From Desulfobaccales bacterium (lineage in GTDB: Bacteria; Desulfobacterota; Desulfobaccia; Desulfobaccales; 0-14-0-80-60-11), in assembly GCA_041648175.1 (NCBI GenBank), contig JBAZPO010000013.1, positions 62,001-126,000 of the forward strand: 64,000 bases of DNA, read 5' to 3'. Positions 55,164-63,722 of the stretch are shown piece after piece. The notes below the pieces were generated by a model. The model searched no databases, had not been told where the DNA came from, and worked only from the letters and a program-made list of their open reading frames with translations. Position 1 is the first letter of the stretch. Each line of letters opens with the position of its first letter. The position numbers were made by a program, and so were the translations under genes.

Positions 55164-55964
55164 ATGTTGGCCGGAAAAAAAGTGTTGGTGGTTATGCCTG
55201 CCTATAATGCTGAACAAACCCTGGAACGCACCTTCCAGGATATTCCTTTTGATGTGGTGGATGAAGTGCTGTTGGTGGACGACGCCTCCCACGACGAGAC
55301 GGTAGCGGTGGCCCGGAAATTAGGCATCCGGTGTTTTTTGCATGAGCGCAATATGGGCTACGGCCGCAACCAGAAGACTTGTTACACTGAGGCCCTGAAA
55401 TTAGGGGCGGATATCGTAGTCATGGTCCACCCCGATTATCAGTATTCCCCCAAAATTATCCCGGCCCTGGCTGGCTTGGTGGCCAGCGGCGAATACGAGG
55501 TGGCCATCGGCTCCCGGATTTTGGGAGGCGCCACCCGCCAAGGCGGCATGCCCGCCTATAAATATTTTTTCAACCGCTGCCTGACCTTTTTTCAGAACCT
55601 GCTCCTGGGGGCCAAGCTCTCAGAATATCATACCGGTTTTCGGGCCTTTTCCCGGAAAGTCCTGGAGACCCTGCCCCTCTGGGAGAACTCCGACGATTTT
55701 GTCTTTGACAACCAGATGCTGGCCCAGGTCATTTTCTTCGGTTTTCCCATCGGTGAAGTGTCCTGTCCCACACGCTATTTTGAAGAAGCCTCCAGCATCA
55801 ATTTCCCCCGGAGTGTGAAATACGGCCTGGGAGTGCTGGTGACGTCGGTGGAATTTTTCTTGCAAAAGCGGGGCTGGGGCTCGTTTCGCATCTTCTCGTC
55901 CCACGGCCGGGGCCTGATCCCCCAGGATTACTACACCTCCGCCCGGCTTCCCTCTTCTCCCTGA
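55164..55964 (+). CDS. DPM1-like glycosyltransferase family 2
   Basis: 267 residues from ATG 55164 (AGGAG 10 bases upstream). VVMPAYNAEQTLERTFQDIP opens the GT-A fold, LLVDDASHDETV binds the nucleotide, and VHPDYQYSP is the DXD-like site of the DPM1/polyprenol-phosphate mannosyltransferase group. SRILGGATRQGGMPAYKYF and GFRAFSRKVL follow. No C-terminal membrane helices are present, so it is soluble or peripheral, like archaeal and actinobacterial forms. It may supply polyprenyl-phosphate sugars to the several GT-C enzymes here. Confidence 0.85.
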   Translation: MLAGKKVLVVMPAYNAEQTLERTFQDIPFDVVDEVLLVDDASHDETVAVARKLGIRCFLHERNMGYGRNQKTCYTEALKLGADIVVMVHPDYQYSPKIIPALAGLVASGEYEVAIGSRILGGATRQGGMPAYKYFFNRCLTFFQNLLLGAKLSEYHTGFRAFSRKVLETLPLWENSDDFVFDNQMLAQVIFFGFPIGEVSCPTRYFEEASSINFPRSVKYGLGVLVTSVEFFLQKRGWGSFRIFSSHGRGLIPQDYYTSARLPSSP

Positions 55965-56023
55965 AGGAAATCAATCAGAACTCCTGAGCCCTTAGCTCTC
56001 TCAAAATAATGAAAAGACCGGGA

Positions 56024-56045
56024 GCACAGGCTTTCCAGCCTGTGC
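56024..56045. repeat. REP-like palindrome
   Basis: GCACAGGCT / AGCCTGTGC perfect 9-bp stem with a 4-base loop, lying between two converging genes. It could act as a transcription terminator or be a dispersed REP element. Confidence 0.5.
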
Positions 56046-56150
56046 TTGGACACCCGGGAGCGGGGTTACTAGACCTGACGCCGAAATTTTCCAAGCAGCC
56101 TTGAAAAGTGATAGGCTTTTTTATCATGGTCGCGGTGCCTTCTTTCCCCC

Positions 56151-57092
56151 TTAATCGTCCCTATCCTCTCGCAAATCTGACAACCTCACGCCCTCCACCG
56201 GCCCGGTTTGCACCAGCCAGGTGAGGAAGGAACGGATCTTGCCGACGAACCGCTGGACCGCAATTTCAGCGGGAAAAAGCCGGGAGGCCCCGGGCTTGAG
56301 CTCAGAGGAGTGGAAAAACATGGTGAGGACCCGGCCGCCCCGGCTCCGGTGGAGGCGGGCCGCCAGCCGCATGGAAGCCAGGGGATACCAGGCCGGCTGC
56401 ACCCCGGCCGCGCCCACATACCGGAACGAGTTGCGCAGACACCGGCCCCAGGCTGGAGGCAACACCGCGGCCAGCCGCGTCACTAATCCCGGCGTCCCGG
56501 CCAGCACCGGCACCATGGTGACGGGAACCTCCAGAAGTTCGTGGTGGTTTTGTCCCGGGACGTGCAGCACAAAAGGGTCCGCCGGGGCAAGGAAATAGCC
56601 GGCCTCAGCCCCCTTGGGGGTGAGAGGCGCCACGCTGCTATCCACCGAGAGATTGAACTCCGGCAGCAAACCCCATATCTGAGGCCCCGCGTCAAACCGG
56701 CCCATGCGGAAGGACCGGGGCGCATCTTCCAGGTTGGTCTGTATCTGGTGGAGCAAATTGTCGCATTTATCCCGGAGGAGGTCCCGGGGCAGCCTTGCGG
56801 AGGATATCGGTTCGGGGTCGGGCAGATCAAGATAAGGCGGGGTGTTCCAGGGATGTAAATGAACCCCGATCTCCGCCCCATAACGATCTCGCCACCGGGT
56901 CAGGACCCGGCAGGCCGCGGGGTCCCGGGCCACCTGGTAGGTGACCAAAAGCGTCAGGGGCAGGCCGAATTCTTCGGGGATGAACGCCAGGCGCGAAAGT
57001 TCCGCCACGTTGGTCACTCCCGGGGGCGTCCGGGGATAGTGGCCAAAAAACAGTCCCTCTTCTTCCACATCGATGGAGATCACTAGTTTCAT
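56151..57092 (-). CDS. Polysaccharide deacetylase-like protein
   Basis: 313 residues. ISIDVEEEGLFFG near the start matches the metal-binding Asp pair of the NodB fold. GVHLHPWNTPP gives the paired His motif, SFRMGRFDAG the Arg-containing motif 3, and MFFHSSELKPG the last His motif. All four are placed as in carbohydrate esterase family 4 relatives. No signal peptide is visible, so it may act in the cytoplasm or at the membrane on a lipid-linked sugar. Weak ribosome site. Confidence 0.7.
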   Translation of the reverse strand: MKLVISIDVEEEGLFFGHYPRTPPGVTNVAELSRLAFIPEEFGLPLTLLVTYQVARDPAACRVLTRWRDRYGAEIGVHLHPWNTPPYLDLPDPEPISSARLPRDLLRDKCDNLLHQIQTNLEDAPRSFRMGRFDAGPQIWGLLPEFNLSVDSSVAPLTPKGAEAGYFLAPADPFVLHVPGQNHHELLEVPVTMVPVLAGTPGLVTRLAAVLPPAWGRCLRNSFRYVGAAGVQPAWYPLASMRLAARLHRSRGGRVLTMFFHSSELKPGASRLFPAEIAVQRFVGKIRSFLTWLVQTGPVEGVRLSDLREDRDD

Positions 57093-57145
57093 GTAAGACG
57101 TTTTTTTCTGGTTTCCCAGCTACTGTTACGAAAAATTTTCCGTAG

Positions 57146-57162
57146 GGTGCGTCTTACGCACC
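57146..57162. repeat. REP-like palindrome
   Basis: GGTGCGT-CTT-ACGCACC, a perfect 7-bp stem, in the short gap upstream of the deacetylase-like gene. The same sequence type is scattered in many environmental genomes. Confidence 0.5.
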
Positions 57163-57210
57163 ATTACCTTATGGCAGCGGTGGGCACGGAGTCCCGCCCC
57201 CCGGCCCTAC

Positions 57211-58422
57211 TCACCGGCCCCGCAGGTCAATGGCCACTTTAAGACTTTTGTGGCTGCGCTTGTTGAAGGCCGCCTGAAAAGCCTTCCGGTAATCCTCCAG
57301 GCGAAAAAGGTGGGAGACCAGACCCCGGGAAGGGTAATCCCCCCGGGCCAGCAGTTCCATGGCTTTTTCATAGGTGCGGACTTTTTGGCCCCGAAAAACG
57401 CCGTGGGAGTACATAGAAGATCCGGTAAGCGTCAGCTCCCGAAACCACAGGCTGGAGAAGTCCACCGGCCCTATGGCGCCCGCGGTTCCCACCAGAACGT
57501 AAGTCCCCCTGCCGCGCAAAGCCAGAAGTCCCTCCTGGAGTGAGCTTTGCCCGCCCACACAGTCAAAGAACAGGTCGGCGCCACCTTCCAGGTTGCCGCC
57601 CCCTAAGGTGGTGGGCACCAGCCTGGCCCCCACGGCCTCGCCCAGTTCGGCCCGGCTGGGGCTGGACAGCACGACCTCCGCGCCGCCCTCCCGGGCCAGT
57701 TCGGCCTGAAAAGGATGGCGGGCCACCGCTATTATCCGGGCCTCCGAGCCCAGGACCCGTAACAGGCGCACTAGGTGCTGGGCAATGATGCCGGCACCGT
57801 AAACCACTACGATGTGCCGATCGTCGGGAAAGTGGTCCAGGACCGGCTGCAGCGCTGAAGCCAGAGAATCGGTGAGCACCGCCACCTCATCGGGGACGTG
57901 GTCAGGCACCCGCACCAACCGGCTGGGGTGGGCGGCCATCATTTCGGCCATGCCGCCCCCCACCCTCTGGGTAAAGCCCAGGATCACCCCGGGAGGCAGG
58001 TCGCCTTTCAGAAAATTTTCACAGAGGTTGTACTCCCCCGCGGCACACGCTGGGCATGGCGGCAGGCCTCTGACTTCACAGGGCAGCACCGGCTCCACCA
58101 CCACCCGGTCGCCGACGCGCCATTCCGACCCCGGCGAAGACTCTACCACTTCTGCCACCACTTCGTGTCCCAGCACCGCCGGCAGAGACGCGTAGGGCTC
58201 CAGTAAGAAAGACTCCGCCCCTTTCAGCAGGTTCAGGTCCGAGCCGCAGATGCCGCACATAAGGGGCCGCAATACCACCCAAGGCGGCCCGGGGGGGTTG
58301 AATTCCACCGTTTGCAGCCTGAGGGGCGCCAGCCGGCCAAAAAAGGTCCGGGGCCAGAAGCGGTTCAGGCCTTTGGCCAACAGGTAGCGGGCTACTGAAC
58401 GGTAATAAACCAAGGCTCTCAT
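57211..58422 (-). CDS. Zinc-dependent medium-chain alcohol dehydrogenase
   Basis: 403 residues. CGICGSDLNLL near residue 57 and LGHEVVAEV give the catalytic zinc ligands. A cluster of four Cys (CEVRGLPPCPACAAGEYNLC) is the structural zinc site, and VVVYGAGIIAQHLVRLLRVL is the NAD(P) loop. The extra ~35-residue N-terminus is longer than classical members. The substrate is not evident; sorbitol/threonine-dehydrogenase-like proteins are the nearest group. Confidence 0.85.
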   Translation of the reverse strand: MRALVYYRSVARYLLAKGLNRFWPRTFFGRLAPLRLQTVEFNPPGPPWVVLRPLMCGICGSDLNLLKGAESFLLEPYASLPAVLGHEVVAEVVESSPGSEWRVGDRVVVEPVLPCEVRGLPPCPACAAGEYNLCENFLKGDLPPGVILGFTQRVGGGMAEMMAAHPSRLVRVPDHVPDEVAVLTDSLASALQPVLDHFPDDRHIVVVYGAGIIAQHLVRLLRVLGSEARIIAVARHPFQAELAREGGAEVVLSSPSRAELGEAVGARLVPTTLGGGNLEGGADLFFDCVGGQSSLQEGLLALRGRGTYVLVGTAGAIGPVDFSSLWFRELTLTGSSMYSHGVFRGQKVRTYEKAMELLARGDYPSRGLVSHLFRLEDYRKAFQAAFNKRSHKSLKVAIDLRGR

Positions 58423-58562
58423 GAGGTTGGTCTCATCGTGGGATAAGTCTCATTTTATAATTTGTCTTAACTGGATGTTCGTATTTCTTTAAACCGAAAA
58501 CGGTATTTAAGGAATCTGTTCCGGCGTGGGACGGTTGTCAAGACCATTCTTTCTCCAAAGGG

Positions 58563-58591
58563 TTGGGGATTCCGCCGCAATGGGATATAAT
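58563..58591 (+). promoter_or_regulatory. Possible promoter of the SPASM radical SAM gene
   Basis: A perfect TATAAT (58586-58591) lies 17 bases after TTGGGG (58563-58568). The -35 match is weak. It faces the radical SAM gene and lies just upstream of the palindromic element. Confidence 0.35.
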
Positions 58592-58616
58592 GGCAAATAA
58601 ATCGGGACTTATAGCG

Positions 58617-58699
58617 ATTGCCAAAAGTTCTTTTCCTCTTATTCCCCTCTCCCTTTTTGGGAGAGGGTCAGGGGTTAATTAAGAAAAACTTTTGGCAAT
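58617..58699. repeat. MITE-like palindromic element
   Basis: 83 bases bounded by perfect 13-bp inverted repeats (ATTGCCAAAAGTT / AACTTTTGGCAAT). Inside is a second perfect 9-bp hairpin (CCCTCTCCC / GGGAGAGGG, 58645-58667). The right arm contains the first possible start codons of the next gene. Confidence 0.7.
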
Positions 58700-59969
58700 G
58701 AGTATACCGGCCCCGGTGCACTCATTATATCAAATATCGAGGCACGCGGTTTTCATGCATACAAGAAGCAGGATTGCGCTGGGGGTGGTAGTTAAAAATT
58801 TCCGGCGTCTGGCAAAGCATCCTTGGATCAGCACTAAATTGGCCACTATCCAGGGCGAAAAGTGGCTCTTCAATGTGCTCTACCCCCAGGCCCAAACCGG
58901 GCAGGCCAAAAAGATCCGCCAGTTGAGTTTGCGGATCACCGACATCTGCAATTTGCGCTGCCACACCTGCGGGCAATGGGGCGACCAAGGCTTCTTGCAC
59001 GGCAGCAATCTGCGGAATTTGAAGCAGAACGAAGTCTCTTTAGACCGGTACCTGGAAATCCTCCGGGACTTGGTGCAGCACGGCCACCATCCCACGGTCT
59101 ACCTGTGGGGCGGCGAACCCATGCTTTATGAGGGGTCGCTCGAGTTGATCGAAGCGGCCACCAAACTTAGGCTGCCCACCGCCATCGCCACCAACGGCAC
59201 CCGGATTGCCGCGGCCGCAGACAGGCTGGTTAAGGCCCCCATGTTTCTTCTGCAGGTTTCCATCGACGGTCCCGATGCCGCCCGGCATAATCAGGCGCGC
59301 CCGGGGGTGGGGGGCGCCGACAACTTTGCCGATATTCAAGCCGGCCTGGCCGCGGTGGGGGAGGCCCGCCGGGACCGCCGCAGCACTCTGCCCCTGATTG
59401 CTTCTCTCACCACCGTCTCCCAGCATAATTTCCGGAACCTGGTGGACATTTATGAGTCCTTTAGGGATAAGGTGGACCTCTTTATCTTTTACCTCTCCTG
59501 GTGGATCGACCAGGAGGCGGTTAAGAATCACGAAGCGGACTTTAGCCGGCGCTTCGGGTTCAGTCCCACGCTTCACCAGGGCTGGGTGGGAGGCTGGCGC
59601 CCCGATGATTACCGGGAGTTGGACCGCCAGTTACAGACTGTACTGAAAATGTCCCGGTCGTCCACCGCACCCCCGGTTTCTCTGATCCCTTCCGTGATCG
59701 GCGAGGACGATTTGCGCACTTATTATACCGACCACCAGGCCCGGTTCGGCTTCAATCAGTGCATCTCAATATTTTCGGCTGCCGAAATCGATAGCAACGG
59801 CGATCTCTCGCCCTGCCGGGATTATCATGACTATGTGGTGGGCAACATCAAAGAGGCAACGCTTACCGAACTGTGGAATTCCCCGGCCTACGTGCGTTTC
59901 CGCCAGAGCCTGGCTACCGAAGGCCTGATGCCCGTCTGCTCCCGCTGTTGTGGCCTGATGGGGTATTAA
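58698..59969 (+). CDS. SPASM-type radical SAM protein
   Basis: 423 residues if ATG 58698 is used. That codon lies in the arm of a palindromic element and has no ribosome site, so ATG 58755 (GAGG upstream) may be the true start. CNLRCHTC is the CxxxCxxC cluster motif, GGEPMLYEG the SAM motif, and VSIDGPDAARHNQARPG a typical barrel segment. The C-terminal CRDYHDYVVGNIKEATLTEL and CSRCCGL form a SPASM-like cluster domain. The target is unknown; there is no adjacent small peptide gene. Confidence 0.8.
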   Translation: MSIPAPVHSLYQISRHAVFMHTRSRIALGVVVKNFRRLAKHPWISTKLATIQGEKWLFNVLYPQAQTGQAKKIRQLSLRITDICNLRCHTCGQWGDQGFLHGSNLRNLKQNEVSLDRYLEILRDLVQHGHHPTVYLWGGEPMLYEGSLELIEAATKLRLPTAIATNGTRIAAAADRLVKAPMFLLQVSIDGPDAARHNQARPGVGGADNFADIQAGLAAVGEARRDRRSTLPLIASLTTVSQHNFRNLVDIYESFRDKVDLFIFYLSWWIDQEAVKNHEADFSRRFGFSPTLHQGWVGGWRPDDYRELDRQLQTVLKMSRSSTAPPVSLIPSVIGEDDLRTYYTDHQARFGFNQCISIFSAAEIDSNGDLSPCRDYHDYVVGNIKEATLTELWNSPAYVRFRQSLATEGLMPVCSRCCGLMGY

Positions 59970-59970
59970 G

Positions 59971-61140
59971 ATGCACAGAAATTTTGGGGGAGAGGGTAGG
60001 GGGCAGGCCCCTTCTCACTCCCCCAACCCCGTTTCTCTCAGACTCGCTTCCGCCCCTTCACGCCCGGCCCGCCTGGTTTTCCTCCTCCAAGATTTAACCT
60101 TCGGCGGCACCCAACGCCAAACCCTGGAGTTGGCCCGGCGGCTCAACCCGGCGCGCTTTCAGGTCGAGATCTGGGTGCTGGCCGCGGGGGAGCAATTGAT
60201 GCCGTTAGCAGAGCGCCACGGCATCCCCGTGATCCGGCTGGGGCGGCGCCAACAGGTGGGGCCCGGGGCCCTGGCCCGTCTGGGTCGGCGGCTTATGAAT
60301 CAGCACCTCGATGTGCTCATGCCTCTCACCGTAGTGCCCAATATCTGGGGCCGGATGCTAGGCCGCCTGGCCAAAGTCCCCCTGATTATCGGCAACTGCC
60401 GGGGCGGCGGGGCTCCCCGGCAGCAATACGAGCGCCGGCTTTGGCCTTTGGCCCACCATATCTTGTGTAACAGCCAGGCCATTCAACGGGTGTTGACCGA
60501 CTCTTGCGGAGTTCCGGCAGCCCGCCTGACCACGATCTTAAACGGTGTGGATACGGACTATTTTCAGCCCCCCGCGAGCCCGGCCGCCGGCCCGCCCCGG
60601 GTCTTGTCTGTGGCCCGGATGGTGCCGGAAAAAGACCATGATACCCTGCTGGCGGCCTTTCACCTGACGGCCAAGGCTTACCCCGAGGCGGAATTGTGGC
60701 TGGTGGGAGATGGCCCCCGCCTGGCGGAGGTCAAGGGTCTGGCCCGGCGACTCCTGCCCGGGGACCGGGTTAAATTTTTACCCACCAATGAAGACCTGCG
60801 CCCGCTGCTCCAGCAAGCCAGTCTCCTGGCGCTCAGCTCCCGGACCGAAGCCCTCCCCAACGTGGTTCTGGAGGCCATGGCCGCGGGCTTGCCGGTGGTA
60901 GCCACCCGGGTGGGCGGGGTCCCCGAACTGGTGGAATTAAACCGGACCGGCTGGCTGGTGAATCCTGGGGATGCCCCGGCACTGGCTGCGGCCCTGAGCC
61001 AGGCGGCTTCAGACCCCGATGCCAGGCAGGCCATGGGCAAAGCCGGCAGGGAACGGGCCGTCAAGCATTTCTCTTTAGAGACCATGGCCCGGCAATACGA
61101 GTCTCTCTTGGACCGGCTCCTCCAGGAGAAGAGGCGCTAA
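59971..61140 (+). CDS. Glycosyltransferase family 4
   Basis: 389 residues. After an odd ~30-residue N-terminus encoded by a GC-rich palindromic stretch, FLLQDLTFGGTQRQTLELAR is the true GT4 opening. LSVARMVPEKDHDTLLAAF, VGDGPRLAEVKGLA and SSRTEALPNVVLEAMAAGLP (E-x7-E) follow. It starts one base after the radical SAM stop, so the two are likely co-transcribed. Confidence 0.85.
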   Translation: MHRNFGGEGRGQAPSHSPNPVSLRLASAPSRPARLVFLLQDLTFGGTQRQTLELARRLNPARFQVEIWVLAAGEQLMPLAERHGIPVIRLGRRQQVGPGALARLGRRLMNQHLDVLMPLTVVPNIWGRMLGRLAKVPLIIGNCRGGGAPRQQYERRLWPLAHHILCNSQAIQRVLTDSCGVPAARLTTILNGVDTDYFQPPASPAAGPPRVLSVARMVPEKDHDTLLAAFHLTAKAYPEAELWLVGDGPRLAEVKGLARRLLPGDRVKFLPTNEDLRPLLQQASLLALSSRTEALPNVVLEAMAAGLPVVATRVGGVPELVELNRTGWLVNPGDAPALAAALSQAASDPDARQAMGKAGRERAVKHFSLETMARQYESLLDRLLQEKRR

Positions 61141-61145
61141 ATGTA

Positions 61146-61281
61146 GGGCGGGAAAGCGCAGCGCATCCCGCCGTTAAGACTAAGCCTCGTTCCCAAGTTA
61201 CACTTGGGAACGCCACTTTCCGCCCAAGCTCTGCTTGGGCACCGCTTAAGTTCCCCCCTTTGGAAAAGGGGGGTTAGGGGG
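61146..61281. repeat. Cluster of REP-like hairpins
   Basis: At least three palindromes in a row: CGTTCCCAAG / CTTGGGAACG (61188-61212), GCCCAAGC / GCTTGGGC (about 61222-61240) and a CCCCCCTTT / AAAAGGGGGG hairpin (about 61253-61272). A looser GCGGGA / TCCCGC pair lies at the left edge. They sit between converging genes and may block read-through. Confidence 0.55.
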
Positions 61282-61319
61282 GATTTCAAGAGGTTGCATA
61301 AATCCCCATGTTTCTCCCC

Positions 61320-62372
61320 TCAATAATCCAACTTTTTCTCACGGATAAACTGCTCCACCCCCGCATAAATCTCTTCATTGCCGCAGAACCGGCCGGTCTG
61401 GATATTCTCCCGGTAGTGGCTCAGGCGGGCTTCGAACTCAGGGATGATCTCAGGGGGGGGATGAAAGCCCATGAGAGAGCGGCCATATCCCAGGCGCTCG
61501 ATATACAGGGCGTTCAAGAACTGCTCGAAGGCATTTTTGATGGGAAAAGAGATCACCGGCTTGCCGTAAAACAGGGCCTCGGACATCAGGGTGTGGCTGC
61601 CCCCGCACACCACGTAGCGGCAGGTGGAGAGGTCATCCAGAAACCCCGCCTCGGAGTTTTTCTTGAAATGCAGATTGCCCTCGATGCGCTCTTCGTTAAA
61701 GCCGTAAACCATCACCTTTGAGGGAATGGCGCTCAAGAAGGGAAAAAAGCGCTTGAAGGTGGTATACCCCTGGTACGCCACCACATGCTCGCCCAGGGCG
61801 GGCCTTCGCTGCAGCACGCTTTCCCGCAACAGCGGCGGCAGAACTTTGGCCCTGGCCCCGGGTTTCACCGGCGTTTGGAAGAAAGAAATCACCAGATAAT
61901 CCGAAGCCCGGCTAAACATGGAGCCCACCGCGTAACTCGTGGATAGGTAGCTGGGATACTGGGTCCAGGGGACCCTGTGGCGGCAGCAGGTGATGACGTG
62001 TTGATGGTCGATGGACAGGCAGGGAACCCCGGCCCGTTTAGCTGCCCGCGGCAGGAAATATTCATAATCACTCATGGTGACGTCGGGTTGGAACCGGTCC
62101 ATGAGGTCCAAAAGATGGCGGATGTGCCCCCTGGATTGGCTCCTAACCTGAAGGCTGCCCATGACCGTGGCGAGCAAGTCCACCCGATGGCCCCGGATGA
62201 CCGTGGGCGGATTGGGACATTCCTCTACCCGGAATTCCCGGCTCAGGATGGCGGCCCCGGTGTCGTGGCTGACAAAGAGAAACTCATGTTCGGCGAAGTG
62301 CCGGGCAATGGTCAGAGCCCGGACCGCGTGGCCATGTCCGATGCCGTGGACCCCATAGAGAATTTTAGCCAT
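61320..62372 (-). CDS. GT28-like/MJ1255-type glycosyltransferase
   Basis: 350 residues. YGVHGIGHGHAVRALTIA is the diagnostic N-terminal loop of this group. SDYEYFLPRAAKRAGVPCLS and the donor-side block VVCGGSHTLMSEALFYGKPV, with FEQFLNALYIERLGYG, follow as in MurG- and UDP-glucuronosyl-type GT-B enzymes. Acceptor and donor are unknown. The GT21-like gene lies just upstream on the same strand. Confidence 0.8.
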   Translation of the reverse strand: MAKILYGVHGIGHGHAVRALTIARHFAEHEFLFVSHDTGAAILSREFRVEECPNPPTVIRGHRVDLLATVMGSLQVRSQSRGHIRHLLDLMDRFQPDVTMSDYEYFLPRAAKRAGVPCLSIDHQHVITCCRHRVPWTQYPSYLSTSYAVGSMFSRASDYLVISFFQTPVKPGARAKVLPPLLRESVLQRRPALGEHVVAYQGYTTFKRFFPFLSAIPSKVMVYGFNEERIEGNLHFKKNSEAGFLDDLSTCRYVVCGGSHTLMSEALFYGKPVISFPIKNAFEQFLNALYIERLGYGRSLMGFHPPPEIIPEFEARLSHYRENIQTGRFCGNEEIYAGVEQFIREKKLDY

Positions 62373-62408
62373 AGTATGAAGACGGTCCGATCCGGGATCG
62401 ACCCGGGA

Positions 62409-63605
62409 TCAATGCAGGTTGCGATTTATAAATGAGTTCACGATAACTTGCCTAACCCGGCCGCCCCAGGTGACCCGGTAGGAGATGCCCCGCCAGGCGA
62501 TAATATTCGTTAGCCAGGTCTTGAGGTAACACCAGCAAGCCATGAAAATATTGGCATAAAAGCCCAAGAGCCAGCGCCCCAGAGGAACCTGTGCCGGCAC
62601 CAGGGTCCGGAACCAGGCCCCTAAAGCAGTTAAAGCCAGTAAAAATCCCCAACTTGCCAGGGCCAGAGGCGGGGCCACCATACCCAAGATCCCACCCAGG
62701 CCGGCGAGGCCTGCCAGGAGAATGGGGCCGGCTAACAGTAAGACCACCAGCGCCGCGGCCAACCAGGTGCCGGGCAGGCAATATTTCAGATATAACATTT
62801 GCCGGGTCAACCAGGTCTCCCAGCCGCACCGGGTCTGCCCGCTGAGATCGGTATTCAAAATCGCGGTGGCTACGGGCACGGACCGGATGCCGAAGCGCAA
62901 CAAGCGCTGGCCCATGGGAAAGTCGTCCAGGACATTTTCCTTCAGGACACCCGCCAGCCCATGCTCATGGAACGCGGCACGAAGCATGGCGATGGCTCCG
63001 CCCCAGGGCAAGGCGATGGCAGGAATACCATGTAGCAGATGCAGGGCCAGCACCGTCTGGAGCATCCCCAGCGTGGAAATGCGGGTATCGCCATGAATGA
63101 TGCGGTGGAACCCCGAGGTTATGACCGCCTGGCCGGTGACTATCGGGTGAATGAGATCCCGGAGAAAGTTGGGCGGGGCCTGGTGAGTGCTGTCACAAAA
63201 CACCAGGATTTCCGCATCATCAGACACGGCCCCGATGCCGGCCAGAATGCTGTGGTTTTTTTGAGAGCCGGTTGTGGTCGGGCCGCTGACAATATGGCGG
63301 ACTCGGGGGTTGCGGGACAAGAGCTCCCGCACCAACGGTGTGGCGGGGTCTTCCGGGTCCCGGGTGACCAGCAGGGTTTCATAGTCGGGATAGGGCTGGC
63401 TGAGCAAAGATTCCAGCGCCGCGGGCATCTCCGGAGAGTTCCCGGTGAGGGGCACAATGACCGCGACCTTGGGGTAGGTCGGCCAGAACACGGTTTCAGG
63501 CCGCCGCCCTGGAAAACTCCGGCGCACATGCTCGCGGCTGTAAAGCATCAGGGTCAGCAGGAGCAAGAGTTCCAGCGCCATGGAGCCCAACATCAAAGTG
63601 GTCAA
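62409..63605 (-). CDS. GT2/GT21-like membrane glycosyltransferase
   Basis: 398 residues from TTG 63605 (AGGA 8 bases upstream); ATG 63593 is an alternative. There is an N-terminal anchor, then VAVIVPLTGNSPEMPAALES as the GT-A opening, FCDSTHQAPPNFL as the DXD-like region, and LPWGGAIAMLRAAF. DDFPMGQRLLRFG and RQMLYLKY follow, then three C-terminal membrane segments. The layout matches the Glyco_transf_21 family (ceramide glucosyltransferase and HpnI relatives). The usual (Q/R)xxRW motif is only partly present, so the lipid acceptor is uncertain. Confidence 0.7.
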   Translation of the reverse strand: MTTLMLGSMALELLLLLTLMLYSREHVRRSFPGRRPETVFWPTYPKVAVIVPLTGNSPEMPAALESLLSQPYPDYETLLVTRDPEDPATPLVRELLSRNPRVRHIVSGPTTTGSQKNHSILAGIGAVSDDAEILVFCDSTHQAPPNFLRDLIHPIVTGQAVITSGFHRIIHGDTRISTLGMLQTVLALHLLHGIPAIALPWGGAIAMLRAAFHEHGLAGVLKENVLDDFPMGQRLLRFGIRSVPVATAILNTDLSGQTRCGWETWLTRQMLYLKYCLPGTWLAAALVVLLLAGPILLAGLAGLGGILGMVAPPLALASWGFLLALTALGAWFRTLVPAQVPLGRWLLGFYANIFMACWCYLKTWLTNIIAWRGISYRVTWGGRVRQVIVNSFINRNLH

Positions 63606-63722
63606 GCAATTTTTCCTGCGGTCATGGTTCGCCTGCCTCGCTTATACGTTTGCTATGAACTGTATCAAATTGATTGTAACTAACTTATTCATGGGTCTAT
63701 GGGAATGCAAGAGCTTCAGGGG

